This document shows, one piece after another, positions 54,797 to 63,388 of a stretch of DNA of 64,000 nucleotides. The notes beneath the pieces were generated by a model. The model was not told the DNA's origin. It searched no databases and was given only the letters and a program-made list of their open reading frames with translations. Both the position numbers and the translations under genes were made by a program. The stretch spans positions 1-64,000 of the forward strand of contig JALCBP010000006.1 in NCBI GenBank assembly GCA_028066355.1. The letters run 5' to 3'. How positions within the stretch are numbered: the stretch's first letter is position 1; the number at the start of each line of letters is the position of its first letter. Source of the DNA: UBA1268 sp002694955 (lineage in GTDB: Bacteria; Planctomycetota; Planctomycetia; Pirellulales; UBA1268).

Positions 54797-56071
54797 ATGA
54801 CGACCGTTACCGATGGCCCCAAAACGGAAGCCAATTTAAAGAAGGCCGTTCACCACCATCGCCTTGCAAGCAAGAGAGGCCTTCTTGAGCGGTTGTTCAC
54901 ACTTTGGTTTCGCGGATTCGTCTACAACCAGATTTGGGAAGACCCACGGGTGGACGCCGAGGCACTATCAATCGGTCCGCAGTCAAACTTACTGACGATT
55001 TCGAGTGGTGGTTGTAACGTATTAAATTATCTCGTGCATAAACCAAAGAAAATCGTTGCTGTCGACCTCAATTCCAATCACATGTGTCTTACGCGACTTA
55101 AACTCGCGGCTGTCAAATATCTTCCTGATTATGAAACATTTTATAATTTCTTTGGATTTGGACAACATAGAGACAACATCGCTTCGTATCGAAAGTACAT
55201 CCGGGATAATCTCGATCCTGCGACTCGGTCTTTCTGGGAATCGAGTGATTGGCCCGGAAAAAAAATCGGTCCTAAACGTATAAGTTATTTCAAGCGTGGA
55301 CTCTACAACCAAGCAAAGCTTGGCCAATTCTTTCGCGTTATCCACGGACTCGCGCGTCGGATGGGAAAGGACCCAAACAAACTTCTAGAAGCTCGCTCAA
55401 TAGCTGAGCAGGAGCAAATTTTTGATGAGTATTTCGGTCCCCTATTCAATAATCGACTTGTACGATGGATGGGCCGGCAGCCTGTAGCGGTTTACAGTCT
55501 TGGTATCCCGCCAAGTCAGCACGCTGCAATGCTTGAGGAGTCTGGCGGCAACGGCCAAAAACTCTTTGACACATACAAGGAACGAATCCGTCGCCTTGCA
55601 TGCGGTTTTCCTCTTGATGACAACTACTTCACCTGGCAGGCATTTGGACGCCGGTATGATCATGAAAACAGGAAGGCCTTGCCGGATTATCTGAAAAGAG
55701 AAAACTACGACACCATTCGTGAGATGGTTGAACGTGTTGAGACCCACGTTGCATCCCTCGGCGACTACCTCGGAACTGCCGAACCAAATTCACTGAATGG
55801 ATTCATTCTTCTTGACAGCCAGGATTGGATGCCTCCACATGTTATCGATGAACTCTGGAGTCTGATTGCGAAGGTCGGAGCAGACGACACCCGTGTTATT
55901 TTCAGAACTGCGGGCGAGAAATCCCCTGTAGACGAGGCCTTCTCGCCGGAAACTGCATCTCATTTTCGCTATAAATCAGAAGAATCTCGCCGGCTTCACG
56001 AACAGGATCGCTCAGCGATATACGGCATGTTCCACATCTACAACAAGGTTGCTGCTTCAGAAAATCAATGA
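54797..56071 (+). CDS. btaA: S-adenosylmethionine:diacylglycerol 3-amino-3-carboxypropyltransferase
   Basis: First enzyme of betaine-lipid (DGTS) synthesis: moves the aminocarboxypropyl group of SAM to the hydroxyl of diacylglycerol. 424 residues from the ATG at 54797. Family features: FVYNQIWEDPRVDAEALSIG, the SAM-binding LLTISSGGCNVLNYLV with IVAVDLNSNHMCLTRLKLAA, and FLDSQDW-like ILLDSQDWMPPHVIDELWSL. RVIFRTAGEKSPV is also typical. The next gene overlaps by four bases and encodes the matching methyltransferase, which makes the call firm. Membrane-associated, acting on diacylglycerol. Confidence 0.94.
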   Translation: MTTVTDGPKTEANLKKAVHHHRLASKRGLLERLFTLWFRGFVYNQIWEDPRVDAEALSIGPQSNLLTISSGGCNVLNYLVHKPKKIVAVDLNSNHMCLTRLKLAAVKYLPDYETFYNFFGFGQHRDNIASYRKYIRDNLDPATRSFWESSDWPGKKIGPKRISYFKRGLYNQAKLGQFFRVIHGLARRMGKDPNKLLEARSIAEQEQIFDEYFGPLFNNRLVRWMGRQPVAVYSLGIPPSQHAAMLEESGGNGQKLFDTYKERIRRLACGFPLDDNYFTWQAFGRRYDHENRKALPDYLKRENYDTIREMVERVETHVASLGDYLGTAEPNSLNGFILLDSQDWMPPHVIDELWSLIAKVGADDTRVIFRTAGEKSPVDEAFSPETASHFRYKSEESRRLHEQDRSAIYGMFHIYNKVAASENQ

Positions 56072-56799
56072 GCGATACTCCAGAATCTTTTCCCTCACCC
56101 CAGCCACCGGTCTCCTCATCAAATAACAAATTGTCCGCCGGGCACGATCAAGCCGTAGCAATGGACAATATGTATCGCTTCACTCGACATATTTATGACC
56201 TCACTCGACACTATTACCTTCTTGGTCGAGACCAGCTACTCGAAGAGGTCGTAACTGGGCCCGATACAGCGACCCTTGAGGTCGGGTGCGGAACCGCTCG
56301 AAATTTAATTAAACTCGGAAAACGGACTACAGCCGGTGCACTCTACGGACTCGATGCCTCTCACGAAATGCTTGAAACTGCCTCGCAAAGCATCTCTTCA
56401 GCTGGCTTACCCCAAGGCAACAATCCACCGATCATGCTTCGACAAGGTCTGGCGGAAGAACTAGATGGTGTAAAAATGTTTGGCCGAGATGAGCCGTTTG
56501 ATACCATTTTTTTCTCCTACTGCCTGTCAATGGTGCCAACTTGGCCAGGTGCACTTGAGGCAGCCTTTGCAAATCTCAAAACAGGTGGAGAGCTTCTCAT
56601 CGTTGATTTTTGGGATCAGGCAGACCTTCCCTCATTTTTTGCAAAAGGCCTCAAAAAGTGGCTTGCGTGCTTTCATGTCCACTATCGACCTGAACTCCAC
56701 AAAGCCATTTCTGCCATGTCAGAACAAAAAGGCTGCACTGTTGCATTCAAATCGATCCACCGACGCTATGCGTATTTGGCAACTGTGAAGAAAAACTGA
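56068..56799 (+). CDS. btaB: Betaine-lipid N-methyltransferase
   Basis: Second enzyme of DGTS synthesis: adds three methyl groups to the homoserine headgroup using SAM. 243 residues with SAM motif LEVGCGTARNLIKLGK, YGLDASHEMLETA, and FFSYCLSMVPTWPGALEAAF. The start codon overlaps the btaA stop (ATGA). MYRFTRHIYDLTRHYYLLGR near residue 30 is characteristic of BtaB. Confidence 0.93.
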   Translation: MSDTPESFPSPQPPVSSSNNKLSAGHDQAVAMDNMYRFTRHIYDLTRHYYLLGRDQLLEEVVTGPDTATLEVGCGTARNLIKLGKRTTAGALYGLDASHEMLETASQSISSAGLPQGNNPPIMLRQGLAEELDGVKMFGRDEPFDTIFFSYCLSMVPTWPGALEAAFANLKTGGELLIVDFWDQADLPSFFAKGLKKWLACFHVHYRPELHKAISAMSEQKGCTVAFKSIHRRYAYLATVKKN

Positions 56800-56812
56800 A
56801 CATACTCACCAG

Positions 56813-57604
56813 CTAAAACCCTGGGCCAGGGAATGGGAGAATAAAGTACGCACCGGTAAGTGCAGCGGCTTCTAGGGCCGCACCTCGCAAACTCATCGCT
56901 GGTGCCGGAACGGTCCACGGAGCACAATCGCCAGGCCGGTAATAGCCAAGAGGATACATGCACTCCCAAGGCAATTCGACTCCCATTTTGTATGGAAGAA
57001 ATGCCGCCGATGTAAAAAAGTGACCTGCCGACAAGAACGGGTCTGCCACTGGATGAACCGAATGGCCATACCGTTCAAAGTTCCACTGTTCAAAATAGAG
57101 CGGTTTATGACAGTATCCAGCGGCTTTCCAGGTCATTGTTGTGCTTGTAAACTGGCGAGCTTTCCAATCTTCCCCCTCAAGCCGGCATTCACACGGAAAG
57201 TCATTTCCAGCTACACCTGTAACATGGATATCCAGATTAATTGAAGCCAGCGTATCAGCACGCAGTTTGTCAAGTTCTTCCCGGCAATCATCAGCAGTAT
57301 TTAGACAATTACTGGGAACCTCAGAAGAAGCGAGTCGGATATCTTTTTGAAGCAAAGGTGAGCTACTCTCGTCTGTTCTCTCTATGGCAGAAACAGTGGT
57401 TTCGTAAGACTTTTTACTGGAATTCATCACAGCGTGCTGAACAACGTACTTCGAGCTAGGTGAAAAATCCTGCCAGCCACCTGCCATTGCTACACTCCAA
57501 CACAAAGCACTCGCCATAAATGCCGTCACTGTTAACGCCCACCAGAGAGCTGGCCGACGTGTTGTCCTAGTCGTCAGAATCCATCGTGTAGTTTGGTGCT
57601 TCAT
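56813..57604 (-). CDS. Secreted Cys-rich protein overlapping guaB
   Basis: 263 residues from the ATG at 57604 (MKHQTTRW), which overlaps the last 38 bases of guaB in another frame. An earlier start would lie further inside guaB. Signal/anchor helix LWWALTVTAFMASALCWSVA. The mature part has CLNTADDCREELDKL, ECRLEGEDWKA and a recurrent planctomycete segment FEQWNFERYGHSVHPVADPF, SAGHFFTSAAFLPYKMGVEL, ECMYPLGYYRPGDCAPW. I do not know a function; the last segment looks like a conserved envelope domain. Confidence 0.8.
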   Translation of the reverse strand: MKHQTTRWILTTRTTRRPALWWALTVTAFMASALCWSVAMAGGWQDFSPSSKYVVQHAVMNSSKKSYETTVSAIERTDESSSPLLQKDIRLASSEVPSNCLNTADDCREELDKLRADTLASINLDIHVTGVAGNDFPCECRLEGEDWKARQFTSTTMTWKAAGYCHKPLYFEQWNFERYGHSVHPVADPFLSAGHFFTSAAFLPYKMGVELPWECMYPLGYYRPGDCAPWTVPAPAMSLRGAALEAAALTGAYFILPFPGPGF

Positions 57605-59036
57605 GCGTAATGGCGATGTCATGAGGATGGCTTTCTCGAACAGTAGCGGCAGACACCTGAATAAAACGAGCATCTCGCCGTAAGTCTTCAATTGTTTGCG
57701 TTCCACAATAGCCCATCCCGGCACGAAGGCCGCCGACAAGCTGGTAAACAAACATGCTCAGAGATCCTTTGAAAGGCACCCGGCCCTCCACACCCTCTGG
57801 AACAAGTTTGTTCGTATTCCGACCATCCTGCTGCTGTCGATATCGCTCACTCGAACCCTGAACCATTGCTCCCAGCGATCCCATTCCGCGGTACGCCTTA
57901 AATGTTCGGCCGTGAAAAAGTACGGTCTCACCTGGGCTTTCCGCGACACCAGCCAGCAAACCACCAATCATTACAGAGTTGGCACCAGCTGCGATCGCCT
58001 TCGTAATATCTCCCGAGTAGCGAATACCTCCATCAGCGATGATTGGAACATCTGTACCGGCTACTTCTTGTGCTGCTTCCCAAACCGCGGAGATCTGCGG
58101 GACACCAACACCGGAAATAACCCGTGTAGTACAGATCGACCCGGGACCGATCCCAACTTTGATCCCATCTGCATTAGATTTCAAAAGATCACGACAGCCT
58201 TCCCGGGTTGCCACATTGCCCGCGATTACCTGTATTTCCCATTGCTTCTTAATCTCCTGCACCGTCTCCATCACGTTACTCGAGTGACCGTGTGCCGAAT
58301 CCACAACAAGCACGTCCACGCCCTTGGAAATAAGATTTTCAGCTCTTTCGAAATCAAATACGCCAACGGCCGCACCAACTCGCAACCGCCCGTGATTGTC
58401 CTTGCACGCATTCGGAAATCGCTTGAGCATATCGATATCCTTGATGGTAATGAGTCCGGTGAGTACACCCATTTCATCTACCAATAGCAACTTCTCGACT
58501 TTATTTGCCATGAGGACTTTTTCTGCCTCATCAAGCGTTACCGCGCCAGTTGCCGTTACCAGCCCAGCTTGTGTCATGATTTCCGCGATAGGTGTGTCGC
58601 CACTTTCAAGAAATCGCAAATCACGTTTTGTAATTATTCCAACGAGCTTTTGCCCCTCAGTCGTAATTGGCACACCTGAGATATTTGACTGTGCCATCAC
58701 TTCACGTGCACGCGCTACAGTGGCCGAGGGTGGCAGCGTCACTGGGTCAGCAATAATTCCATTTGCTGTTCTTTTGACCTTATCCACTTCATCTGCCTGA
58801 CCTTCAATCGAAAGATTCTTATGGATGACGCCCAGTCCACCTTCTTGGGCCAACGCAATAGCCATAGCACTTTCAGTCACCGTATCCATTGGAGAACTCA
58901 CAAGGGGGAGGTTCAACCCAATAGATCGTGTCAGCTGGGTACTGACATCAACTTCTGACGGGACAACGGTTGAAAACCGTGGAATCAACAACACATCGTC
59001 AAAAGTAATCCCAGCTTGAGCGATTTTCCCTTCCAT
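57567..59036 (-). CDS. guaB: Inosine-5'-monophosphate dehydrogenase
   Basis: Oxidises IMP to XMP with NAD, first committed step of GMP synthesis. 489 residues. Two CBS domains interrupt the barrel at about 95-210 (NISGVPITTEGQKLVGIITK). The catalytic Cys is in GIGPGSICTTRVISG near residue 305; ADGGIRYSGDITKAIAAGAN and MGSLGAM with QGSSERY follow. Typical length. The downstream gene begins inside its last codons. Confidence 0.96.
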   Translation of the reverse strand: MEGKIAQAGITFDDVLLIPRFSTVVPSEVDVSTQLTRSIGLNLPLVSSPMDTVTESAMAIALAQEGGLGVIHKNLSIEGQADEVDKVKRTANGIIADPVTLPPSATVARAREVMAQSNISGVPITTEGQKLVGIITKRDLRFLESGDTPIAEIMTQAGLVTATGAVTLDEAEKVLMANKVEKLLLVDEMGVLTGLITIKDIDMLKRFPNACKDNHGRLRVGAAVGVFDFERAENLISKGVDVLVVDSAHGHSSNVMETVQEIKKQWEIQVIAGNVATREGCRDLLKSNADGIKVGIGPGSICTTRVISGVGVPQISAVWEAAQEVAGTDVPIIADGGIRYSGDITKAIAAGANSVMIGGLLAGVAESPGETVLFHGRTFKAYRGMGSLGAMVQGSSERYRQQQDGRNTNKLVPEGVEGRVPFKGSLSMFVYQLVGGLRAGMGYCGTQTIEDLRRDARFIQVSAATVRESHPHDIAITHEAPNYTMDSDD

Positions 59037-59408
59037 TACGATCTCTTACCTCCGATGAATTTGAATTCTCTCTCTTGTGGAAACGCCCGTACTCATAAAC
59101 GCCGCGGACTAGAACAGCTTTAGTCGCTCGAACAGTTGAGTCACTTACGACAGGATTTGCACGATCCTTCCCATTCGCACCTTCGGGAAGTTGGGATTAT
59201 GCGGGCAAAACCGAAAAAAAGGCAACGGCAACGTATTAAGCCGCTATTCACAGGGCACTCACGTGTCGTAAACCGGCGTTGATGAAAACCATAACCTAAG
59301 TTTGAGTGGCTTCTGTTTCGTTTCTTTTCCAATCATATACGGCCTGTATGGCTCACGTAATCCTTCTGTATCCCATCGCAAGAATACCAGCCTTAATCGC
59401 TATCCACT
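59037..59408. other. Divergent intergenic region before guaB and a hypothetical gene
   Basis: No gene seen. CTTCCC (59167-59172) and GGGAAG (59185-59190) form a six-base hairpin. It should hold guaB and downstream-gene promoters. Confidence 0.4.
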
Positions 59409-60080
59409 ATGCAACAAGAACAACATATCTCGAAAAACAAGACACCTGTTGAAGACATCGCAACACCTCTTGCAAGACCTGATCGCACAACTTTTGAAGC
59501 ACACCTAGCAAGAAGACGCTACGGTCATTTTACGCTCACTGAAGCAATACGACCCGCCTGGCAACTCGGTATCGTACCAGAGGCGGGATACCGTCATGAC
59601 TCGTATCATGATCCAGTATCAGGTGAAAATCTACCTGCCATTGTTGCAGCAGTTTCAAGCGAACGGCTCTTTGAGACATTCCTCCAACTGATCGATTTTC
59701 TTGGTGATACCTGTGATGTTGTCCTTGAATCGTCTCACGAACATAAGAGTCATCCAAAAGAATATCGGCGCGAGGGTATCGAACGAATCCTACTTGAAAG
59801 CCAACTCTGGAATTTTGAAGATCTACTTCTCAACGATGGATGTACGAGTATTGCTGTACTCCATGCTCAGGAACCTTTCGAAGTACAACTCGACGAGCAT
59901 AAGTTGCTCATTACGTACGGACCGACCTTGGACGGCTTTGAAACAATACTTTCCGAACAAGGTGTCCGGCAGAAAGATAATCTACGAGTCATTTCACAGG
60001 GGGACCACATGCATACCTCAACAAGCCGCTATACGTCTCAGTTTGAAGACCTTGTCTCTCACCTGCATGCCGACCTTTAG
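59409..60080 (+). CDS. Hypothetical soluble protein
   Basis: 223 residues. Starts MQQEQHISKNKTPVEDIATP, then EAHLARRRYGHFTLTEAIRP, SYHDPVSGENLPAIVAAVSS, CDVVLESSHEHKSHPKEYRR and ITYGPTLDGFETILSEQGVR. No signal peptide, no membrane helix and no recognisable catalytic motif. The intact length and protein-like pattern support it being real. Confidence 0.75.
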   Translation: MQQEQHISKNKTPVEDIATPLARPDRTTFEAHLARRRYGHFTLTEAIRPAWQLGIVPEAGYRHDSYHDPVSGENLPAIVAAVSSERLFETFLQLIDFLGDTCDVVLESSHEHKSHPKEYRREGIERILLESQLWNFEDLLLNDGCTSIAVLHAQEPFEVQLDEHKLLITYGPTLDGFETILSEQGVRQKDNLRVISQGDHMHTSTSRYTSQFEDLVSHLHADL

Positions 60081-60199
60081 GGCTTAGAAGCGTCCGCAAC
60101 CAAAACTACGCAATCAGCGCTTCCTATCACTCACGCGAATTCTGACTCACTTAAAAAGTCGTGGGCCATCGCGAAAATGGCACTTATTTTGTGAAAAAA

Positions 60200-60215
60200 T
60201 TGGACTTGAGTCCAA
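60200..60215 (+). promoter_or_regulatory. 16-base inverted repeat before the gene at 60279
   Basis: Arms TTGGACT (60200-60206) and AGTCCAA (60209-60215) flank TG, 63 bases before the ATG. A compact operator-like site or leader hairpin. Confidence 0.4.
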
Positions 60216-60278
60216 AGCACCATTCAACGAATCTTACAGATCTTCGTGACAAATTTTCGGTTGCTACTCAGGTGATTC

Positions 60279-61064
60279 ATGTCTGCACGACACGGCCTTG
60301 CTATCGTATTACTTGCTGCCGCGACATCTGGCTGGATTTCTTCAAGCCTCGCCCAGCAAGTCTTACCACCGCCGGTGCAATTCAATCCGCCACAGGTACC
60401 TTACGATCCCACAAGCCCACTTCCTGCCGGTACCGTGATTGATTCTTCCGGTCCTATATACCCAAGCCCGATCGCCGTGCCTGGAAATTCCGTTCTAATT
60501 CCACCTCTTGACGCCGAGGTTGTCTGGTGCCAACTCGTGAATGTTACCGATGATTTCTTCAAAATTCAAAGCGAACAACGGGTGGTTTTCGCCCAAGGTA
60601 TTCCAACAGAAGGGCGAATAACGACGTTCCCTCAAACCGGCGCCACCCTTCTTGAGCCCTGGCGGGGTGATTCGGTTGGCTTTCATGAGCGACTTGAGAG
60701 CACTTTACAGTCGATTCGTCGGATTGCGTCAGTCCGTCTGATTCCTGACCCTGGTGGCTGGAGGGTCGAAGTATCAGTACAAAAGGAACTAGAGAATCTT
60801 CTCAGACCGATGCACGCCACTGCTGGTGGAGCTACCTTTCGTAACGATGATTCGCTGTACCGATATGGCACACCTCTTCCTGTACTCGGGCAGCGGGTTG
60901 GGGATCAACCCCGACCCGTAGCAACACCTACACGAACCGATGGCTGGATCCCGCTTGGCCGTGACGCGCTCCTCGAGCGGCGAATGCTTGATAAAATTCT
61001 TAAGCGATTGGGTGTTGCACCAGTACCACAATATTCTGCAGCGGCAACACTTCCTGTGAACTGA
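60279..61064 (+). CDS. Secreted protein of unknown function
   Basis: 261 residues with signal peptide MSARHGLAIVLLAAATSGWI ending near SLAQQ, then a Pro-rich stretch (LPPPVQFNPPQVPYDP). The body shows VVWCQLVNVTDDFFKIQSEQ, SLQSIRRIAS-like and VSVQKELENLLRPMHATAGG. A short proline-rich linker near 210. Family not recognised, though similar secreted proteins are common in planctomycetes. Ends six bases before the convergent ilvD stop. Confidence 0.78.
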   Translation: MSARHGLAIVLLAAATSGWISSSLAQQVLPPPVQFNPPQVPYDPTSPLPAGTVIDSSGPIYPSPIAVPGNSVLIPPLDAEVVWCQLVNVTDDFFKIQSEQRVVFAQGIPTEGRITTFPQTGATLLEPWRGDSVGFHERLESTLQSIRRIASVRLIPDPGGWRVEVSVQKELENLLRPMHATAGGATFRNDDSLYRYGTPLPVLGQRVGDQPRPVATPTRTDGWIPLGRDALLERRMLDKILKRLGVAPVPQYSAAATLPVN

Positions 61065-61070
61065 TCATGG

Positions 61071-62750
61071 CTACTCGTCAGTAACACATCCCTCTGAAGC
61101 TGGCGAAACACAACGAATATATTTTGCCAAGATTCCACGGTCACATTTTGGAGAAGGTTGTTGCCAACGACTCTTTCGGTCCGCAAGTTCAGTCGCACTC
61201 ACATCCACGTCGATGGCTGCCTTCTCAGCATCAATGGTGATGACATCACCGTTCTCAACAAGTGCAATTGGCCCCCCGTCAAACGCTTCTGGTACAACGT
61301 GACCAACAATAAAGCCATGCGACCCACCAGAAAATCTGCCATCGGTAATTAGTGCGACATCGGCCCCCAAACCAGCTCCCATTAACGCCGATGTCGGCGT
61401 TAACATCTCAGGCATTCCGGGACCTCCCTTCGGGCCTTCGTAGCGAATAATGACCACGTCTCCACGGTGAATACCACCGTTCTCTAACGCCGTCAGCATA
61501 TCCTCCTCACTATCAAATACTCTTGCCGGGCCAGAGAACCGAGATCCCTCCTTTCCGGTAATCTTCGCAACAGCAGTCCCAGGAGCAAGATTGCCAGTAA
61601 GTATCGTTATGTGACCAGTTGGTTTAATAGGATCTTCAACCGGTTGAATAATCCTTTGACCCTCAGCCAAACCTTTACTGCCAGCAAGATTTTCAGCCAA
61701 GGTTTTTCCAGTCACCGTAAGGCAGTCTCCTTCAAGAAGGCCCTTGTCAAGGAGATATTTCATGAGGCCACTCGTGCCACCAATCGAATGCAGATCCTCC
61801 TGGACGAACTTTCCACTTGGTTTCAAGTCAGCAAGGTAGGGAATACGCCGGGAGACTGCCTGAAAGTCAGAGGGCTCAAGTGTGACACCAACACTTCGAG
61901 CCATCGCAATCAAATGAAGTACAGCATTTGTTGAACCACCTAGCGCCATGATAACGACCATGGCGTTCTCGAAGGCTGCCCTAGTCATGATGTCCCGCGG
62001 CTTGATGTCCAGTTCCAACAGATGAAGCAGTGCAGCACCAGCTCGACGGCACTCAGCGATTTTTGCTTCATCTTCAGCTGGTATAGATGCCGTATCTGGA
62101 AGCGCCATCCCCATCGCTTCAATGGCTGTTGCCATCGTGTTTGCGGTATACATCCCACCGCACGCACCCGAACCTGGGCATGCATGACGCACGATATCTG
62201 ATCGCCTGCTGTCATCGATACGACCAGCAACATACTCTCCATAACACTGGAATGCCGAGACGATATCGAGCGACGTCCCGTCATCGAGATGTCCCGGTTT
62301 AATCGTACCACCGTATACCATGAGGGCAGGGCGGTTCAGTCGACCCATTGCAATCAAGCACCCCGGCATATTCTTGTCACACCCAGGAATCGCAACGAGC
62401 CCATCGTACCATTGAGCCTGCATAACAGTTTCGATTGAATCAGCAATGATATCTCGTGACGGCAATGAAAAACTCATGCCATCAGTGCCCATTGAAATCC
62501 CATCGCTCACACCTATGGTGTTGAACCGCATACCAACCAGACCATTCTCGATAACACCGTCTCGCACCGCAGCTGCAAGTTTATCGAGGTGCATATTGCA
62601 TGTGTTTCCTTCGTACCACATGCTCGCTATACCTACCTGCGGCTTGCCGAGGTCTTCGGGAGTCAGGCCCGTGCCCAGCAACATAGCCTGCGAAGCGCCT
62701 TGGGCGCGTGGTTGGGTAATTCTTGAACTGTAACGATTAAGCGTAGTCAT
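61071..62750 (-). CDS. ilvD: Dihydroxyacid dehydratase
   Basis: Iron-sulfur enzyme of valine, leucine and isoleucine synthesis that dehydrates 2,3-dihydroxy acids. 559 residues. Cluster-binding motifs CDKNMPGC (about 127-134) and CPGSGACGGMYTANTM (about 195-210), then ALGGSTNAVLHLIA and GRFSGGSHGFIVGH near the C-terminus. Typical length and pattern. No other ilv genes in the window. Confidence 0.96.
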   Translation of the reverse strand: MTTLNRYSSRITQPRAQGASQAMLLGTGLTPEDLGKPQVGIASMWYEGNTCNMHLDKLAAAVRDGVIENGLVGMRFNTIGVSDGISMGTDGMSFSLPSRDIIADSIETVMQAQWYDGLVAIPGCDKNMPGCLIAMGRLNRPALMVYGGTIKPGHLDDGTSLDIVSAFQCYGEYVAGRIDDSRRSDIVRHACPGSGACGGMYTANTMATAIEAMGMALPDTASIPAEDEAKIAECRRAGAALLHLLELDIKPRDIMTRAAFENAMVVIMALGGSTNAVLHLIAMARSVGVTLEPSDFQAVSRRIPYLADLKPSGKFVQEDLHSIGGTSGLMKYLLDKGLLEGDCLTVTGKTLAENLAGSKGLAEGQRIIQPVEDPIKPTGHITILTGNLAPGTAVAKITGKEGSRFSGPARVFDSEEDMLTALENGGIHRGDVVIIRYEGPKGGPGMPEMLTPTSALMGAGLGADVALITDGRFSGGSHGFIVGHVVPEAFDGGPIALVENGDVITIDAEKAAIDVDVSATELADRKSRWQQPSPKCDRGILAKYIRCVSPASEGCVTDE

Positions 62751-63001
62751 CTATGTATGGTCTCCAGTTAGTCGGACCTCCGCAGAATAGATTTTCTTAG
62801 CAAAGTAGAAAAGTCTTGCCAATGAAGCCCCCACCACAGTTCATCTTTTTCGATGCCGGCAAGCTTTAAATTTTTTCCAGTTACGACCTTGAATTTCACG
62901 AGATCTCTGAAAGAACAGGAATTTCTTTCTCGTATGTGAAGGAGTTGTACACCCACAAAAAAACCGGACACCTCTGCCCACCAGCTTATTTGTGACCTGA
63001 A
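62751..63001. other. Intergenic region between ilvD and the glutaredoxin-like gene
   Basis: About 250 bases. A 67-codon minus-strand frame (62768-62971) is not convincing. No repeat or RNA seen. Confidence 0.35.
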
Positions 63002-63256
63002 TCATCCTGACATTCGTTTGGGGGATTTGACTGACAAAGCCAGCCTCGCAACATCGGCTTCTCTAAAGGCTCCTTCCAGCACTACCTCACCATCTTTGAG
63101 CAAGACGGGAACCCGCACTCCATACAGACGCTTACGCGACTCATCCACATCGACATCCCAAACCAGGCAGCCAGGAAAATACACAGCAACCAGATCTTCA
63201 GCCTGCTCACAGAGATGGCAATGTTTCCGACTAATCAGTGCGATGGTATTCGTCAT
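63002..63256 (-). CDS. Glutaredoxin-like thiol protein
   Basis: 84 residues from the ATG at 63256; the longer frame to 63310 adds unrelated residues. CHLC motif in ISRKHCHLCEQAEDLVAVYF and RVPVLLKDGEVVLEGAF with the cis-proline, as in the glutaredoxin-like (DUF836) family. Likely cytosolic redox protein; partner unknown. Confidence 0.87.
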   Translation of the reverse strand: MTNTIALISRKHCHLCEQAEDLVAVYFPGCLVWDVDVDESRKRLYGVRVPVLLKDGEVVLEGAFREADVARLALSVKSPKRMSG

Positions 63257-63388
63257 GAAAGCCCACCTACCGCCACACCCCTTAGATTTACTGTTTTGGA
63301 CATGTCGCACAACCTTTTCCAGTCAAATGCTATGATAGAATTCGGTTAGTTTTAGCAAAAGTGTTTATTCAAGTTCAGATGGGCAACA

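Noticed and set aside
62768..62971. 67-codon minus-strand frame between ilvD and the glutaredoxin-like gene
   Set aside because: No motif, atypical composition and no ribosome site.
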